This document shows positions 34,976 to 45,942 of a stretch of DNA of 64,000 nt, piece by piece (within the stretch, counting starts at the first letter, position 1; the number at the start of each line of letters is the position of its first letter). Made by a program: the position numbers and the translations under genes. The notes under the pieces were generated by a model. That model saw only the letters and a program-made list of their open reading frames with translations. It ran no database searches and was not told where the DNA came from. The stretch comes from Prevotella sp. MA2016 (GTDB taxonomy: Bacteria > Bacteroidota > Bacteroidia > Bacteroidales > Bacteroidaceae): assembly GCF_000619825.1 (NCBI RefSeq), contig NZ_JHUW01000010.1, forward strand, positions 1-64,000, in the 5' to 3' direction.

Positions 34976-36154
34976 TCATTTGATTGAGAACTTGTAAGCA
35001 GCATGACTATAGTATTTCTCGCCTGGGTTCAGAGTTGGCTGTACCCACTCAGGATGGTTAGGTGAGTCGGGATACTTCTGGCTCTCCAAGCAAACACTTA
35101 CATGCTTAGGATAGGTGAGACCGTTCTTGCGGGGGATATCCTTATCGGCACCTACACCCTGGAAGTTGCCACTGTAAACCTGTACACCTGGCTCGTTGGT
35201 AAACATCTCCATCAGGATACCTGTCTTGGGGCTGTAGAGGCTGGCGCAAACCTGTGTGTCGTCGCCTTTACCGTCCTTATAGGTATTCAGACAGAAGTTG
35301 TGGTCGTAGCCAGTAGCGTTCTGAATCTGGTCGAACTGTGAATTGATGCTGTCGCCCAGAGCGTGTGGCTGACGGAAGTCCATTGGAGTGCCCTCAACCG
35401 ACTTGATCTCGCCTGTGGGGATATAGAGCTTATCGCTTGGGGTGAAGTTGTCGGCATTTACATAGAGTACCATGTCGTAAGCAGGCTGTGTGAAGTCGCC
35501 GCTCAGGTTGTAATAGTTGTGGTTGGTCTGGTTGATGATGGTTGGCTTGTCAGTCTCTGCCTCCCAAGTCATATCCAGCACGTTGTCGGCAGTAAGCTTA
35601 TAGGTGGTTACCGACATCACCTTGCCGGGGAATCCGTTCTCACCAGCCTGTGCTACGTGGGTGAGCTTCAGGATTGAGTCGCCAATCTGCTCGGCTTCCA
35701 GCACCTGATGCATCCAACCTGTGTTGCCACCGCCATGCAGTGAGTTAGGACCATCATTGGTGCGCAGCTGGATGGTGTCGCCATTAAGTACAAACTGTCC
35801 GTTCTTGATGCGGTTGGCATAACGGCCTACGCTTGAACCGTAGTCGGATGGGGTGTTAATGGTGTCGGCATACTGCGCGATATTGTCGAATCCGAGAACA
35901 ACATCTGTAGGATTTCCGTCCTTATCGGGCACTACCAGCGAAACGATACGGGCACCATAGTTGGTGATGCAAACCTCCATGCCGTTGTCGTTCTTTAAGG
36001 TGTAGAGCTTGACAGGTTTCGACTGAATGGTTGTGTCAAACTTTGCTGGGTCGAGACCCGATACTGTTAGTTGTGTTGCCTGCTGGTTACCAGCACAAGA
36101 GAGCATCAGTGCTGCTGCACCAACTCCCATCAATGTTGCTTTTAATGCTTTCAT
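34976..36154 (-). CDS. galM: Aldose 1-epimerase, secreted lipoprotein form
   Basis: 392-aa mutarotase with a lipoprotein signal (lipobox LMLSC, Cys20). The GalM fold shows YGARIVSLVVPDKDGNPTDVVLGFD, SVGRYANRIKNGQF, NDGPNSLHGG (catalytic His region), NQTNHNYYNLSG (second His) and a Glu in MFTNEPGVQVYSGNF. It interconverts alpha and beta anomers of hexoses or pentoses in the periplasm. First gene of the arabinose unit, just ahead of the symporter, so it probably presents the preferred anomer for uptake. A second, cytoplasmic GalM is encoded at 38845. Confidence 0.92.
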   Translation of the reverse strand: MKALKATLMGVGAAALMLSCAGNQQATQLTVSGLDPAKFDTTIQSKPVKLYTLKNDNGMEVCITNYGARIVSLVVPDKDGNPTDVVLGFDNIAQYADTINTPSDYGSSVGRYANRIKNGQFVLNGDTIQLRTNDGPNSLHGGGNTGWMHQVLEAEQIGDSILKLTHVAQAGENGFPGKVMSVTTYKLTADNVLDMTWEAETDKPTIINQTNHNYYNLSGDFTQPAYDMVLYVNADNFTPSDKLYIPTGEIKSVEGTPMDFRQPHALGDSINSQFDQIQNATGYDHNFCLNTYKDGKGDDTQVCASLYSPKTGILMEMFTNEPGVQVYSGNFQGVGADKDIPRKNGLTYPKHVSVCLESQKYPDSPNHPEWVQPTLNPGEKYYSHAAYKFSIK

Positions 36155-36206
36155 TGTTTTTAAATTGATTTTAAGTTATTACAATATTGTTATTGTTATT
36201 TTGGGT

Positions 36207-36238
36207 GTAAAATTACAATTATAATTTGAACTACCAAA
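36207..36238 (-). promoter_or_regulatory. Arabinose operon promoter, with a possible operator
   Basis: Minus-strand TTTG at 36238-36235, 19-bp spacer, then TAATTTTAC at 36215-36207 (one base off TAnnTTTG). The -7 region overlaps TGTAAAATTACA, with arms TGTAA/TTACA, a possible operator half-site pair for AraR. Leader about 50 nt. This is the only promoter-like site between the galK terminator and the lipoprotein galM. Confidence 0.5.
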
Positions 36239-36258
36239 CAAAAAAAGAGAAAAAAAAA

Positions 36259-36287
36259 GAGTAAGGTGTAGGAAAAACACCTTACTC
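36259..36287 (-). terminator. Intrinsic terminator of the galactose operon
   Basis: GAGTAAGGTG (36259-36268) and CACCTTACTC (36278-36287) form a perfect 10-bp stem. On the minus strand it is followed by a run of T (complement of the A-tract at 36240-36258). It separates galK from the arabinose unit. Confidence 0.88.
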
Positions 36288-36339
36288 ACTTACTTTTAAC
36301 TTTTATAAACACAAAAATGTGTTTTTTGCTATCTCCGAG

Positions 36340-37503
36340 TTAGCAAATTCTACGTGAACCATCACCAATTACGACGTCGTAAACTTTTGGCTCATGTCCA
36401 TACTTTGCCTTGAACTTAACCTTAGCGTCGTCGATGAACTTCTTGTAGAGGTCATTGCGAACCAGGTTGATGGTGCAACCACCAAATCCACCACCCATGA
36501 TGCGTGAACCGGTAACACCGTTCTCCTTAGCGATATCATTCAGGTAGTCGAGCTCCTCGCAAGAAACCTCATAGTCTTTCGACAGGCCCTCGTGAGTCTT
36601 ATACATCATCTCGCCAACCTTCTCGTAGTCGCCCTCGTTCAGAGCATCGCAAACTGCCAGTACGCGGTCTTTCTCACCGAGCACAAACTTAGCGCGCTTG
36701 TAATCCTCTTCGCCTACCTCGGCACGAACCTCGTCAAGCTGCTCCCATGTGCAATCGCGCAGGGTTTCAAACTTGCCCTCTGGATGCTTAGCCTGAATGT
36801 GCTTAACCACATTCTCACAGCTGTTGCGGCGATCGTTGTAGGGCGAACCTGCCAACTGGTGCTTAACAACAGAGTCGAGCAGTACCAGGCGATAGCCATC
36901 TGGCTTGAATGGGAAGTACTCGAACTCACGGCTGCGGCAGTCGAGGCGCATCAGGCAGCCTGCCTTACCGAATACTGAGGCAAACTGGTCCATGATACCG
37001 CAGTTAACACCGCAGTAGTTGTGCTCTGTAGCCTGACCAGCCAGTACCATATCCCACTGAGAAACCTTGTTCTCGCCGAAGATATCGTTCAGACCGCAAG
37101 CAAAGCAGCTCTCCATAGCAGCCGATGATGACATACCAGCACCAAGGGGTACGTCGCCGGCAAAAGCGATATTGAAGCCCTTTACAGGAACACCCAGCTT
37201 CTTCATCTCCAGTGCGATACCATAGATGTAGCGCGCCCATGAGGCCTTAGGACCTGCAGGGTCAGAGAGCTTGAAGTCAACGCGGTCCTTCAAGTCGATA
37301 GCGTATGCCATCACGGTGTCTTCAGTATCATTGGCACGCATCTCAGCTACAATACCTTTATCTACTGCACCTGGGAATACGAATCCACCATTATAGTCGG
37401 TGTGCTCACCAATGAGGTTGATACGTCCGGGAGAAGCATATACGTTACCAGTCTTTCCATCAAAGTGCTTGATGAAGCGGCTTCTTACAAATTCAATATC
37501 CAT
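36340..37503 (-). CDS. galK: Galactokinase
   Basis: 387-aa GHMP kinase converting galactose and ATP to galactose-1-phosphate. Signature GRINLIGEHTDYNGGFVFPGAVD near the N-terminus, the ATP loop VPLGAGMSSSAAMESCFACGLN, and the C-terminal GSRIMGGGFGGCTINLV. Third gene of galM-gluP-galK, 29 bp after the transporter. The other Leloir enzymes (galT, galE) are not in the window. Confidence 0.96.
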   Translation of the reverse strand: MDIEFVRSRFIKHFDGKTGNVYASPGRINLIGEHTDYNGGFVFPGAVDKGIVAEMRANDTEDTVMAYAIDLKDRVDFKLSDPAGPKASWARYIYGIALEMKKLGVPVKGFNIAFAGDVPLGAGMSSSAAMESCFACGLNDIFGENKVSQWDMVLAGQATEHNYCGVNCGIMDQFASVFGKAGCLMRLDCRSREFEYFPFKPDGYRLVLLDSVVKHQLAGSPYNDRRNSCENVVKHIQAKHPEGKFETLRDCTWEQLDEVRAEVGEEDYKRAKFVLGEKDRVLAVCDALNEGDYEKVGEMMYKTHEGLSKDYEVSCEELDYLNDIAKENGVTGSRIMGGGFGGCTINLVRNDLYKKFIDDAKVKFKAKYGHEPKVYDVVIGDGSRRIC

Positions 37504-37532
37504 AATCGTAAAGTTTTAAAAAGGGGTTAATA

Positions 37533-38810
37533 TTAGTCAACTTTGATGTCCTTATTCACGTTCTTGCAACCAACGAGGGCGTAGAACAGAATGTAGGCCA
37601 GCATTGCGATGACGAGCCAGTAGCTAAAGATGGGGCCGGCTGACTTGGCGATAGCCTCCTGGATAAGAGGCATCACACCACCACCAACAACCATAGTCAT
37701 GAAGATGCCTGATGCTGCTTCGGTATATTTACCCAGTCCCTCAACAGAGAGGTTGAAGATACCTCCCCACATGATTGAGGTGCAAAGACCGCAAGCAGGA
37801 ATCAGAAATGCCTTGGCAGGCACATCGTGACCGCTGAACGAGATAGTAACACTCTCAGGCATGAAGATGGCAACTGCCAGCAGCAGGATGGCTACAGCGC
37901 TAACTGTAGAAAGCTGGAGCTTGGTAGATACCTTGCCAGAGATGGCACTCGAACAAGCACGACCGATCATCATCAGGAGCCAGTAAGCGGCAGCCAGTGT
38001 ACCACCGATGGCGGCTGCACCTTCGAAACCGAGGTCGGTTACATAGAAGTTCAGCTCCATTGGAATTCCAATCTCGATACCTACATAGAAGAAGATAGCG
38101 ATAACGCCCAGCACACAGTGGCGGAAGGCCAATGGGCTACGCTCGTACTTGGGTGATACCTTGCCGAGTGTGGGCTCTGGAATTGTAACACGGCTGATGA
38201 TAACAAACGAAATAGCGAATACAGCCATACCGATGAACAGCAGTGGAGCAACATCGCTCATGCTGGTTTCAGCAGTAACGGTTCCTACCAGGATACCTGC
38301 CAACAGGGGGGTGAGTGTACCGGTCAGTGAGTTCAGTGTACCTCCCACCTGAATGAGCTGGTTACCCTTGTTGCCGCCACCTCCGAGAAGGTTCAGCATG
38401 GGGTTTACTACGGTGTTCAGCATGCAAACGCAGAAACCGCAGATGAATGCACCAAGCAGGTAGATAACCAAGTTGAGCGCTACAGGAATGCTATCGTATG
38501 TAAATACGTAGGTACCAGCGCCTACAAGGCTAGAGAGATACTGGAAGCACAGACCTACGATACCCACGATGAGGGCTATCAAGGCAGTCTTTTTGTATCC
38601 ATACTTCGTAAGCATTTTACCTGCAGGGATACCCATGAACAGGTAAGCAGCAAAGTTCATCAGGTTACCCCAAGCTTTGGCAAAAGGATACTCAAAACCC
38701 CAGATGTTGCCGAAGGGGGCGCCCATGTTAGTAACGAAGCTAATCATCGCGAAGATGAAGCACATAGTGATAATGGCAATTACCTTGCCATTCTTGTTTG
38801 TTTCAGTCAT
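37533..38810 (-). CDS. MFS sugar transporter (glucose/galactose type)
   Basis: 425-aa major-facilitator protein with 12 hydrophobic segments. It resembles the FucP/GluP group: an N-terminal TM1 with ITMCFIFAMISFVTNMGAP, the loop motif GIPAGKMLTKYGYKKTALI, and CVCMLNTVVNPMLNLLGGGGNKGNQLIQVGGTLNSL. It is encoded between galM and galK, so galactose (perhaps glucose as well) is the likely substrate, taken up by proton symport. Gaps of 34 and 29 bp to its neighbours show an operon. Confidence 0.9.
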   Translation of the reverse strand: MTETNKNGKVIAIITMCFIFAMISFVTNMGAPFGNIWGFEYPFAKAWGNLMNFAAYLFMGIPAGKMLTKYGYKKTALIALIVGIVGLCFQYLSSLVGAGTYVFTYDSIPVALNLVIYLLGAFICGFCVCMLNTVVNPMLNLLGGGGNKGNQLIQVGGTLNSLTGTLTPLLAGILVGTVTAETSMSDVAPLLFIGMAVFAISFVIISRVTIPEPTLGKVSPKYERSPLAFRHCVLGVIAIFFYVGIEIGIPMELNFYVTDLGFEGAAAIGGTLAAAYWLLMMIGRACSSAISGKVSTKLQLSTVSAVAILLLAVAIFMPESVTISFSGHDVPAKAFLIPACGLCTSIMWGGIFNLSVEGLGKYTEAASGIFMTMVVGGGVMPLIQEAIAKSAGPIFSYWLVIAMLAYILFYALVGCKNVNKDIKVD

Positions 38811-38844
38811 ATTTGTCGTCTAATTAATAATTATGTTGATAATA

Positions 38845-39936
38845 TTATTCTACTACACCGAAGCGGTAGATGGTCTTCTGCTTATAGCGCTGTCCGGGAT
38901 TCAGTACTACACTTGGGAAGTAAGGACGGTTTGGTGAATCGGGGAAGTGCTGTGCCTCGAAGCAGACAGCAGAGCGGTGTGGGAATGTGCATCCGTTGGC
39001 ACCCTTATAACCGTTCAGGAAGTTACCAGTGTAGAGCTGCAGGCCTGGCTCGGTGGTATAAACCTCCATGGTGCGGCCGCTCTTTGGATCGGTAACCTTA
39101 GCAGCGAATGAAAGCTCGCCTTCCTCCTGCTTGTTCAGTACATAGTTGTGGTCGAAACCGTGACCGAACTTAATCTGCTCGTTGTCGGCATTGATATCTT
39201 GTCCGAATGGTTTTGGCTGACGGAAATCGAATGGAGTGCCCTCTACTTTCAGGATCTCACCTGTTGGGATTGCGGTAGCATCGGTAGGCAGGTAGAAGTC
39301 GGCATTGATTTCACAAATCTGGTCGTCGATACCAGGAGTAGGATCAGCTGTACCGGCCAGTGAGAAGAATGCGTGATGTGTCAGGTTCACGATGGTCTTC
39401 TTGTTGGTGGTAGCCAGATACTCGATAACGAGCTCGTTCTGATCGGTGAAAGTAAACTCTACTGTTACATCGAGTTCGCCTGTGAAGCCTTCTTCACCAT
39501 AAGATGATATACGATGCAGCGCTAAAGAGCGTGGGCCCATCTGACGGGCATCCCATACCTTGGCATTGAAACCAACTGAACCGCCATGCAGATGGTTTGG
39601 TCCGTCGTTAAGTGCCAACTGGTACTCCTTACCATTCAGAATGAACTGGCCTTTGCAGATACGGTTACCCCAACGACCGATCAGTGTCGACAGATAAGGC
39701 TCGTTTCCGCTGGTCAGCTGCTGAATGCTGTCGTGACCCTGGATAACGTTTGCTACTTTGCCATCCTTACCTGGAACCATGATAGCACAAATGGCACCTC
39801 CATAGTTAGAGATAGCCACTTCATAACCCTTACGATTCCTCAGAATGTACAAGTCGGTTTTTTTACCGTTGATAGTGGCCTGAAAGTTTTCACGCTTCAA
39901 GCCGCACAGATTCACTGTCTCTGTAGTATTTGCCAT
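38845..39936 (-). CDS. galM: Aldose 1-epimerase (cytoplasmic)
   Basis: 363-aa mutarotase with no signal peptide. Motifs parallel those of the lipoprotein copy: SNYGGAICAIMVPGKDGKVANVIQG, LIGRWGNRICKGQF, NDGPNHLHGGSVGF, NLTHHAFFSLAG and YTTEPGLQLYTGNF. In the cytoplasm it converts beta- to alpha-galactose for GalK. First gene of the galactose unit. The two GalM proteins share motifs but differ greatly at the N-terminus, consistent with compartment-specific paralogues. Confidence 0.93.
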   Translation of the reverse strand: MANTTETVNLCGLKRENFQATINGKKTDLYILRNRKGYEVAISNYGGAICAIMVPGKDGKVANVIQGHDSIQQLTSGNEPYLSTLIGRWGNRICKGQFILNGKEYQLALNDGPNHLHGGSVGFNAKVWDARQMGPRSLALHRISSYGEEGFTGELDVTVEFTFTDQNELVIEYLATTNKKTIVNLTHHAFFSLAGTADPTPGIDDQICEINADFYLPTDATAIPTGEILKVEGTPFDFRQPKPFGQDINADNEQIKFGHGFDHNYVLNKQEEGELSFAAKVTDPKSGRTMEVYTTEPGLQLYTGNFLNGYKGANGCTFPHRSAVCFEAQHFPDSPNRPYFPSVVLNPGQRYKQKTIYRFGVVE

Positions 39937-39970
39937 AATGAAATGTTTTTAGTTAAAAATTTATTTTTCT

Positions 39971-39979
39971 GCAAAGTAA
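39971..39979 (-). promoter_or_regulatory. Galactose operon -7-like box
   Basis: Minus-strand TTACTTTGC, one base off TAnnTTTGC, 35 bp before the galM ATG. An AACGTT-centred partial palindrome (about 40001-40012) lies upstream and could be an operator, but its symmetry is weak. Confidence 0.4.
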
Positions 39980-40043
39980 CAGAAAAAAATTTAAACTAAC
40001 GAACGTTTCAACGAAAAAAGTGTTTTTGCAGTCTTAAAAAACG

Positions 40044-41357
40044 CTAAATACAGTTTTTTAACAGCTCTGCTACGATATAACTGCTACCTCCAACAAACAC
40101 AAAGTCGTTATTGCTTGCTGCCGACTTGGCTGCATTATAGGCTGTTTTTACGTCAGGATAGCTCTCGCCGTTCAGGCCGATTCCCTGTGCATAGACCTTG
40201 ATGACGTTCTCTGAAAGAGCGCGTTTATTGTTGGCTTTTGTAAAATAATAAGTAGCATTCTTGGGCAGAAGTTCCAGTACGCCTTGCACGTCTTTGTCAT
40301 CCACCATACCGAATACGATATGCATGTGGTCGCATCTCACAGCGTTGAGCTGCTGGCTCAGATACTGCCAACCTGCTACGTTATGACCCGTATCGCAGAT
40401 GGTCAGCGGTGCCTCGTTCACCTTCTGCCAGCGTCCCTTCAGTCCGGTCAGTGTGCAAACGTGCTTGAAGCCTCTGCGCACTTCGCGATTCATGCAGGGC
40501 TTGTAGGGGTCGCTGGCGCAGGGGTGCATATAGCCAAGTGCCTCCAGCTGTTGCACTGCACAGAGAATGGTATTGGTGTTCTTCTCCTGATAAGTACCGG
40601 CCAGTTCTCCTGTTAATATGCCGAAGTGTCTGGTGTGATACTCGTAGCCATTAGCAGCTTGTGATGCTGAGATAAGCTCCTTCTGGTCTTCGGCGAAGGT
40701 AATAGGTGCCTGGTTTTCTGCAGCTACAGCCTCGAAAACGGCGCGTGTCTCGGGTGTTGTCTCGCCAATCACTACGGGCACATTCTTCTTGATGATACCT
40801 GCCTTCTCCATCGCAATCTGTTCGAGCGAAGTACCCAGGAACTGGGTGTGGTCGAATCCGATATTAGTGATGACGGATAGGATAGGGGTGATGATGTTGG
40901 TGCAGTCCAAACGTCCTCCCAGTCCAACCTCTATGACTGCGATGTCAACGTTCATATCGGCAAAATACTTGAATGCCATTGCCGTTGTGATCTCAAAGAA
41001 TGAGGGATGCAGCGGTTCGAAGAATGACTTTTCGTTCTCAACGAACTCTGTGACATACTCCTCGCTGATGGGTTGACCGTTTACGCGGATACGCTCGCTG
41101 AAATCTACCAGATGGGGAGATGTATATAATCCCACCTTGTAGCCGCACAATTGCAGAATAGCAGAAAGCGTGTGAGCACACGACCCCTTTCCGTTGGTAC
41201 CAGCCACATGAATAGTGGTGAACTTTTGATGTGGGTGGTCGAAATGATTGTCGAGTGCATGACTGTTGTCCAGTCCTTCCTTATAGCCACTAGCGCCTTG
41301 GCGCTCAAACATAGGCAACTGGCTGAAAAGGTATTCACACGTTTCCTGATAAGTCAT
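40044..41357 (-). CDS. folC: Bifunctional folylpolyglutamate/dihydrofolate synthase
   Basis: 437-aa Mur-ligase-family enzyme that adds glutamate to dihydropteroate and to folates. Motifs: P-loop TTIHVAGTNGKGSCAHTL, YTSPHLVDFSERIRVNGQPI, VIEVGLGGRLDCTNII, GFDHTQFLGTSLEQIAMEKAGI, and the C-terminal CDTGHNVAGWQYL. It lies 21 bp after dnaJ on the same strand, so it appears to be a passenger in the grpE-dnaJ operon. No strong terminator is evident in the 107 bp after it. Confidence 0.95.
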   Translation of the reverse strand: MTYQETCEYLFSQLPMFERQGASGYKEGLDNSHALDNHFDHPHQKFTTIHVAGTNGKGSCAHTLSAILQLCGYKVGLYTSPHLVDFSERIRVNGQPISEEYVTEFVENEKSFFEPLHPSFFEITTAMAFKYFADMNVDIAVIEVGLGGRLDCTNIITPILSVITNIGFDHTQFLGTSLEQIAMEKAGIIKKNVPVVIGETTPETRAVFEAVAAENQAPITFAEDQKELISASQAANGYEYHTRHFGILTGELAGTYQEKNTNTILCAVQQLEALGYMHPCASDPYKPCMNREVRRGFKHVCTLTGLKGRWQKVNEAPLTICDTGHNVAGWQYLSQQLNAVRCDHMHIVFGMVDDKDVQGVLELLPKNATYYFTKANNKRALSENVIKVYAQGIGLNGESYPDVKTAYNAAKSAASNNDFVFVGGSSYIVAELLKNCI

Positions 41358-41378
41358 AGCTTTATACCTTATTATTTA

Positions 41379-42539
41379 TTAATTAAAGTAATTTTTGAAT
41401 TTCTGGAAAATAGAGTCGCGTGTCTGCTTGTCTCCCTTGAAATTGTCGCTATTCTTAAACTGCTCGATGGCCTGTTTCTCTTCGCGGCTCAATGTCTTGG
41501 GCACATATACGCTGATGTTCACTACCAAGTCGCCTCGGCCACTGCCATAGCCCTGTACGGCAGGCAGACCTTTTCCGCGCAGGCGGAGTGTCTTGCCTGG
41601 CTGAGTTCCGTTTTCGAGTTTCACCTTCAGTTTGGTGCCCTCGATGGTAGGAATCTCTATCTCTCCACCCAGTGCTGCTGTTGGGAAGTCGAGCAGCAGG
41701 TTGTAGATGAGGTCATTGCCGTCGCGGATGAATGTCTCGTGTGGCTCTTCTGCAATAAACACCTGAATGTCGCCCGATATGCCGTTGTGCTTACCGGCAT
41801 TACCTTTTCCAGGTACGTTTACTACCATGCCTTCTGCTACACCTGCGGGGATGTTGATCTCAACAACCTCTTCGCCCTTTTCAATACCAGTACCGCCGCA
41901 GTGCTTACATTTGTCCTTGATAACCTGGCCTTCGCCACCGCATGTAGGACATACGCTCTGCTGTTGCATCATACCGAAAATGCTCTGTGTGGTGTGGGTG
42001 ATATAGCCCTGACCATGACAGGTGGGGCACTGCTCCTTGGTACTGCCTGCTTCAGCGCCAGAACCCTGGCAGTGTGGGCATTGGATATCCTTACGTACCT
42101 TAAACTTCTTGGTGACGCCGGTATTGATCTCCTCGAGTGTAAGCTTTACCTTCAGGCGCAGGTCGCTGCCGCGATGCTGCTGCGGACGGCGCTGGCCTCC
42201 GCCAAAACCGCCGAATCCGTGCCCGCCGAAGATGTCGCCGAACATCGAGAAGATGTCGTCCATGTTCATGTTGGTCTCAAAACCGCTGAAACCACCAAAT
42301 CCGCCTCCCATCTTAGGACCGTCGAATCCGAACTGGTCGTACTGCTGGCGTGTCTTAGGATCATGCAGCACATTGTATGCCTCGGCCGCTTCCTTGAATT
42401 TCTCCTCGGCTTCTTTGTCGCCAGGGTTGCGGTCGGGGTGATACTTGATGGCTATCTTACGATACGCTTTCTTAATTTCGTCTTCTGATGCACCCTTTTG
42501 GATGCCCAGCACCTCGTAGTAGTCTCTTTTTTGTGCCAT
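41379..42539 (-). CDS. dnaJ: Chaperone protein DnaJ
   Basis: 386-aa Hsp40 co-chaperone of DnaK. N-terminal J domain with the HPD motif ([14 protein letters not shown]), a Gly/Phe-rich linker ([30 protein letters not shown]), four CxxCxGxG zinc repeats ([32 protein letters not shown]), and the two C-terminal substrate domains. Starts 6 bp after the grpE stop, so the pair is translationally linked. dnaK is not in this window. Confidence 0.97.
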   Translation of the reverse strand: MAQKRDYYEVLGIQKGASEDEIKKAYRKIAIKYHPDRNPGDKEAEEKFKEAAEAYNVLHDPKTRQQYDQFGFDGPKMGGGFGGFSGFETNMNMDDIFSMFGDIFGGHGFGGFGGGQRRPQQHRGSDLRLKVKLTLEEINTGVTKKFKVRKDIQCPHCQGSGAEAGSTKEQCPTCHGQGYITHTTQSIFGMMQQQSVCPTCGGEGQVIKDKCKHCGGTGIEKGEEVVEINIPAGVAEGMVVNVPGKGNAGKHNGISGDIQVFIAEEPHETFIRDGNDLIYNLLLDFPTAALGGEIEIPTIEGTKLKVKLENGTQPGKTLRLRGKGLPAVQGYGSGRGDLVVNISVYVPKTLSREEKQAIEQFKNSDNFKGDKQTRDSIFQKFKNYFN

Positions 42540-42545
42540 ATTGCC

Positions 42546-43124
42546 TTATTGTCCTACTGCCACTTTGGCGTGGCGGATTACTTTGTCGTTCAGTTTATAA
42601 CCCTCCTGCAGGCAGTCTATAACCTTACCCTTTTTGTCGTCGCCCATACCAGGAACCATAGCTACGGCCTCGTGTAAGTCAGTGTCGAAGTCGGCATCCT
42701 TGGTTTCAATCTTGCTAACGCCTTGGCCCTCGAGGGTCTTTACGAACTTCTGATAGATAAGTTCCATACCCTCGCGCAATACCTGTGGGTCGTCTGTCTT
42801 GGCACCATTAGCAATGGCGCGTTCCATATCGTCGAGTACAGGCAGTACAGCTGTGATAACCTTCTCGCCACCATTCAGAATAAGCTCAGCACGCTCTTTC
42901 AGGGTGCGCTTGCGGTAATTCTCAAATTCGGCAGCCTTGTAAAGGATCTGGGTCTTCAATTCCTCAATCTCCTTCTGAGCTTTCTCTAGTGGATCCAGCT
43001 CTTCTACCTCTTCTGTCTGAGCAGCTTCTTCTGTTGTTGCTTCTGCTGTCTCTTTGTCAGTTTCTTCGACGGGAGCCTCGTTCAAGGTCTCCTCATCTTC
43101 GATGTTGATATCTTTTTCTGTCAT
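42546..43124 (-). CDS. grpE: Nucleotide exchange factor GrpE
   Basis: 192 aa. A very acidic, low-complexity N-terminus (residues 1-45, rich in Glu and Thr) precedes a long coiled coil (about 45-100) and the C-terminal beta-wing domain, with family motifs FENYRKRTLKERAELI, VLPVLDDMERAIAN and DADFDTDLHEAV. It exchanges ADP for ATP on DnaK. First gene of the grpE-dnaJ-folC unit. I see no clear -7 box in the 61-bp gap upstream and no CIRCE element, so heat-shock control is not visible in sequence. Confidence 0.95.
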   Translation of the reverse strand: MTEKDINIEDEETLNEAPVEETDKETAEATTEEAAQTEEVEELDPLEKAQKEIEELKTQILYKAAEFENYRKRTLKERAELILNGGEKVITAVLPVLDDMERAIANGAKTDDPQVLREGMELIYQKFVKTLEGQGVSKIETKDADFDTDLHEAVAMVPGMGDDKKGKVIDCLQEGYKLNDKVIRHAKVAVGQ

Positions 43125-43185
43125 AATAGCGTTGTTTTAATGTTCTGCTTTTCCTCAAGGCAAAATCCGTGCCAATTACCAAATA

Positions 43186-44808
<1,623 letters not shown>

Positions 44809-44834
44809 TTAAAAAACTTTATGTTATTTGGGCT

Positions 44835-44843
44835 GCAAAGGTA
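44835..44843 (-). promoter_or_regulatory. ABC-F gene promoter -7 box
   Basis: Minus-strand TACCTTTGC, 35 bp before the ATG; exact consensus match. Confidence 0.65.
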
Positions 44844-44871
44844 CGAAAAAATTCTGATACTACCAAATTTT

Positions 44872-45942
44872 CTACAACATTCCCTTTGTGGAGGGTAACT
44901 CGTAGTGGTAGATGTCACGTCTTACAGCCATTTTCAGAGCTCTTGCCAGTGCTTTAAAAATACCCTCAATCTTGTGGTGCTCGTTCTGTCCTTCGGCCTT
45001 GATGTTCAGGTTCATCTTTGATGCGTCGCTCAGACTCTTGAAGAAGTGTAGGAACATCTCTGTAGGCATTTCTCCGATTTTTTCGCGGTGAAACTCGGCA
45101 TCCCATACCAGCCAGGGGCGGCCTCCGAAATCCAGGCAGGCTGAGCATAAGCAGTCGTCCATAGGCAGTGAGTAGCCATAGCGCTCAATACCGCGCTTGT
45201 TGCCCAGTGCCTGCAGGATGCACTCGCCCAATGCAATGGCGGTGTCCTCGATGGTGTGATGCTCGTCAACCTCTAAATCACCCTTGGTGTGTATCGTCAG
45301 GTCTATCATGCCATGTTTGCCAATCTGTTCCAGCATATGGTCGAAGAATCCTAACCCTGTCGAGATGTCGCATTTGCCCGAGCCGTCCAAGTTTACTTTT
45401 ACCCAGATGTCGGTCTCTTTAGTGGTGCGTTTCACTTCTGCTGTGCGCTCTCCAGCAAACAGCAGTTCTGCTATTTTGTTCCAGTCGATGCCTTCGTCGC
45501 TCAGGATGAGTGAGCGGCAACCGATATTCTTGGCAAACTGGCGGTCGGTTTCTCTGTCTCCGATGACGTACGAACCCGCAATATCATATTCTGGATTGTT
45601 GATATATTTCTCTACAAGTCCTATGTTTGGTTTGCGGGTTGGTGCATTGTCCTCTGGGAAGTGAGGGTCAATGAGTATCTCGTCGAAGGTGATGCCTTCG
45701 CCTTCCAGTGTCTGCAAGATGAAGTTGTGCACAGGCCAGAATGTGTTTTCTGGAAAACTCTCTGTTCCAAGTCCGTCCTGATTGCTGACCATCACAAACT
45801 CAAAGTCAAGTTTTTCGCGGATAAAGGCCAGGTTGCGTATCATTCCTTTCACAAACTTCAGTTTCTCGAAGCTGTCTATCTGTTCGTCGGCTGGTTCCTC
45901 AATCAAGGTGCCGTCACGATCGATAAATAAAATTTTTTTCAT
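44872..45942 (-). CDS. hisB: Bifunctional histidinol-phosphatase / imidazoleglycerol-phosphate dehydratase
   Basis: 356-aa fusion. Residues 1-165 form a HAD phosphatase with the nucleophile motif [11 protein letters not shown] (Asp8, Asp10) and [15 protein letters not shown]. Residues ~170-356 form IGP dehydratase with [48 protein letters not shown] and [21 protein letters not shown]. It carries out the two histidine steps flanking HisC. The ATG at 45942 overlaps the upstream stop by 4 bp (ATGA); a 47-codon extension lies within the upstream gene and is rejected. It is some 42 kb from hisGDC. Confidence 0.95.
   Translation of the reverse strand: MKKILFIDRDGTLIEEPADEQIDSFEKLKFVKGMIRNLAFIREKLDFEFVMVSNQDGLGTESFPENTFWPVHNFILQTLEGEGITFDEILIDPHFPEDNAPTRKPNIGLVEKYINNPEYDIAGSYVIGDRETDRQFAKNIGCRSLILSDEGIDWNKIAELLFAGERTAEVKRTTKETDIWVKVNLDGSGKCDISTGLGFFDHMLEQIGKHGMIDLTIHTKGDLEVDEHHTIEDTAIALGECILQALGNKRGIERYGYSLPMDDCLCSACLDFGGRPWLVWDAEFHREKIGEMPTEMFLHFFKSLSDASKMNLNIKAEGQNEHHKIEGIFKALARALKMAVRRDIYHYELPSTKGML

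Noticed and set aside
40001..40012. LacI-type operator (AACGTT-centred) upstream of the galactose operon
   Set aside because: Only the central six bases are symmetric; the flanking bases do not match, so it is mentioned only as a weak possibility.
41151..42488. 445-codon plus-strand open frame opposite dnaJ and the folC start
   Set aside because: Antisense to two conserved genes; its Leu/Ala/Cys-rich translation is typical of a reverse-complement frame.
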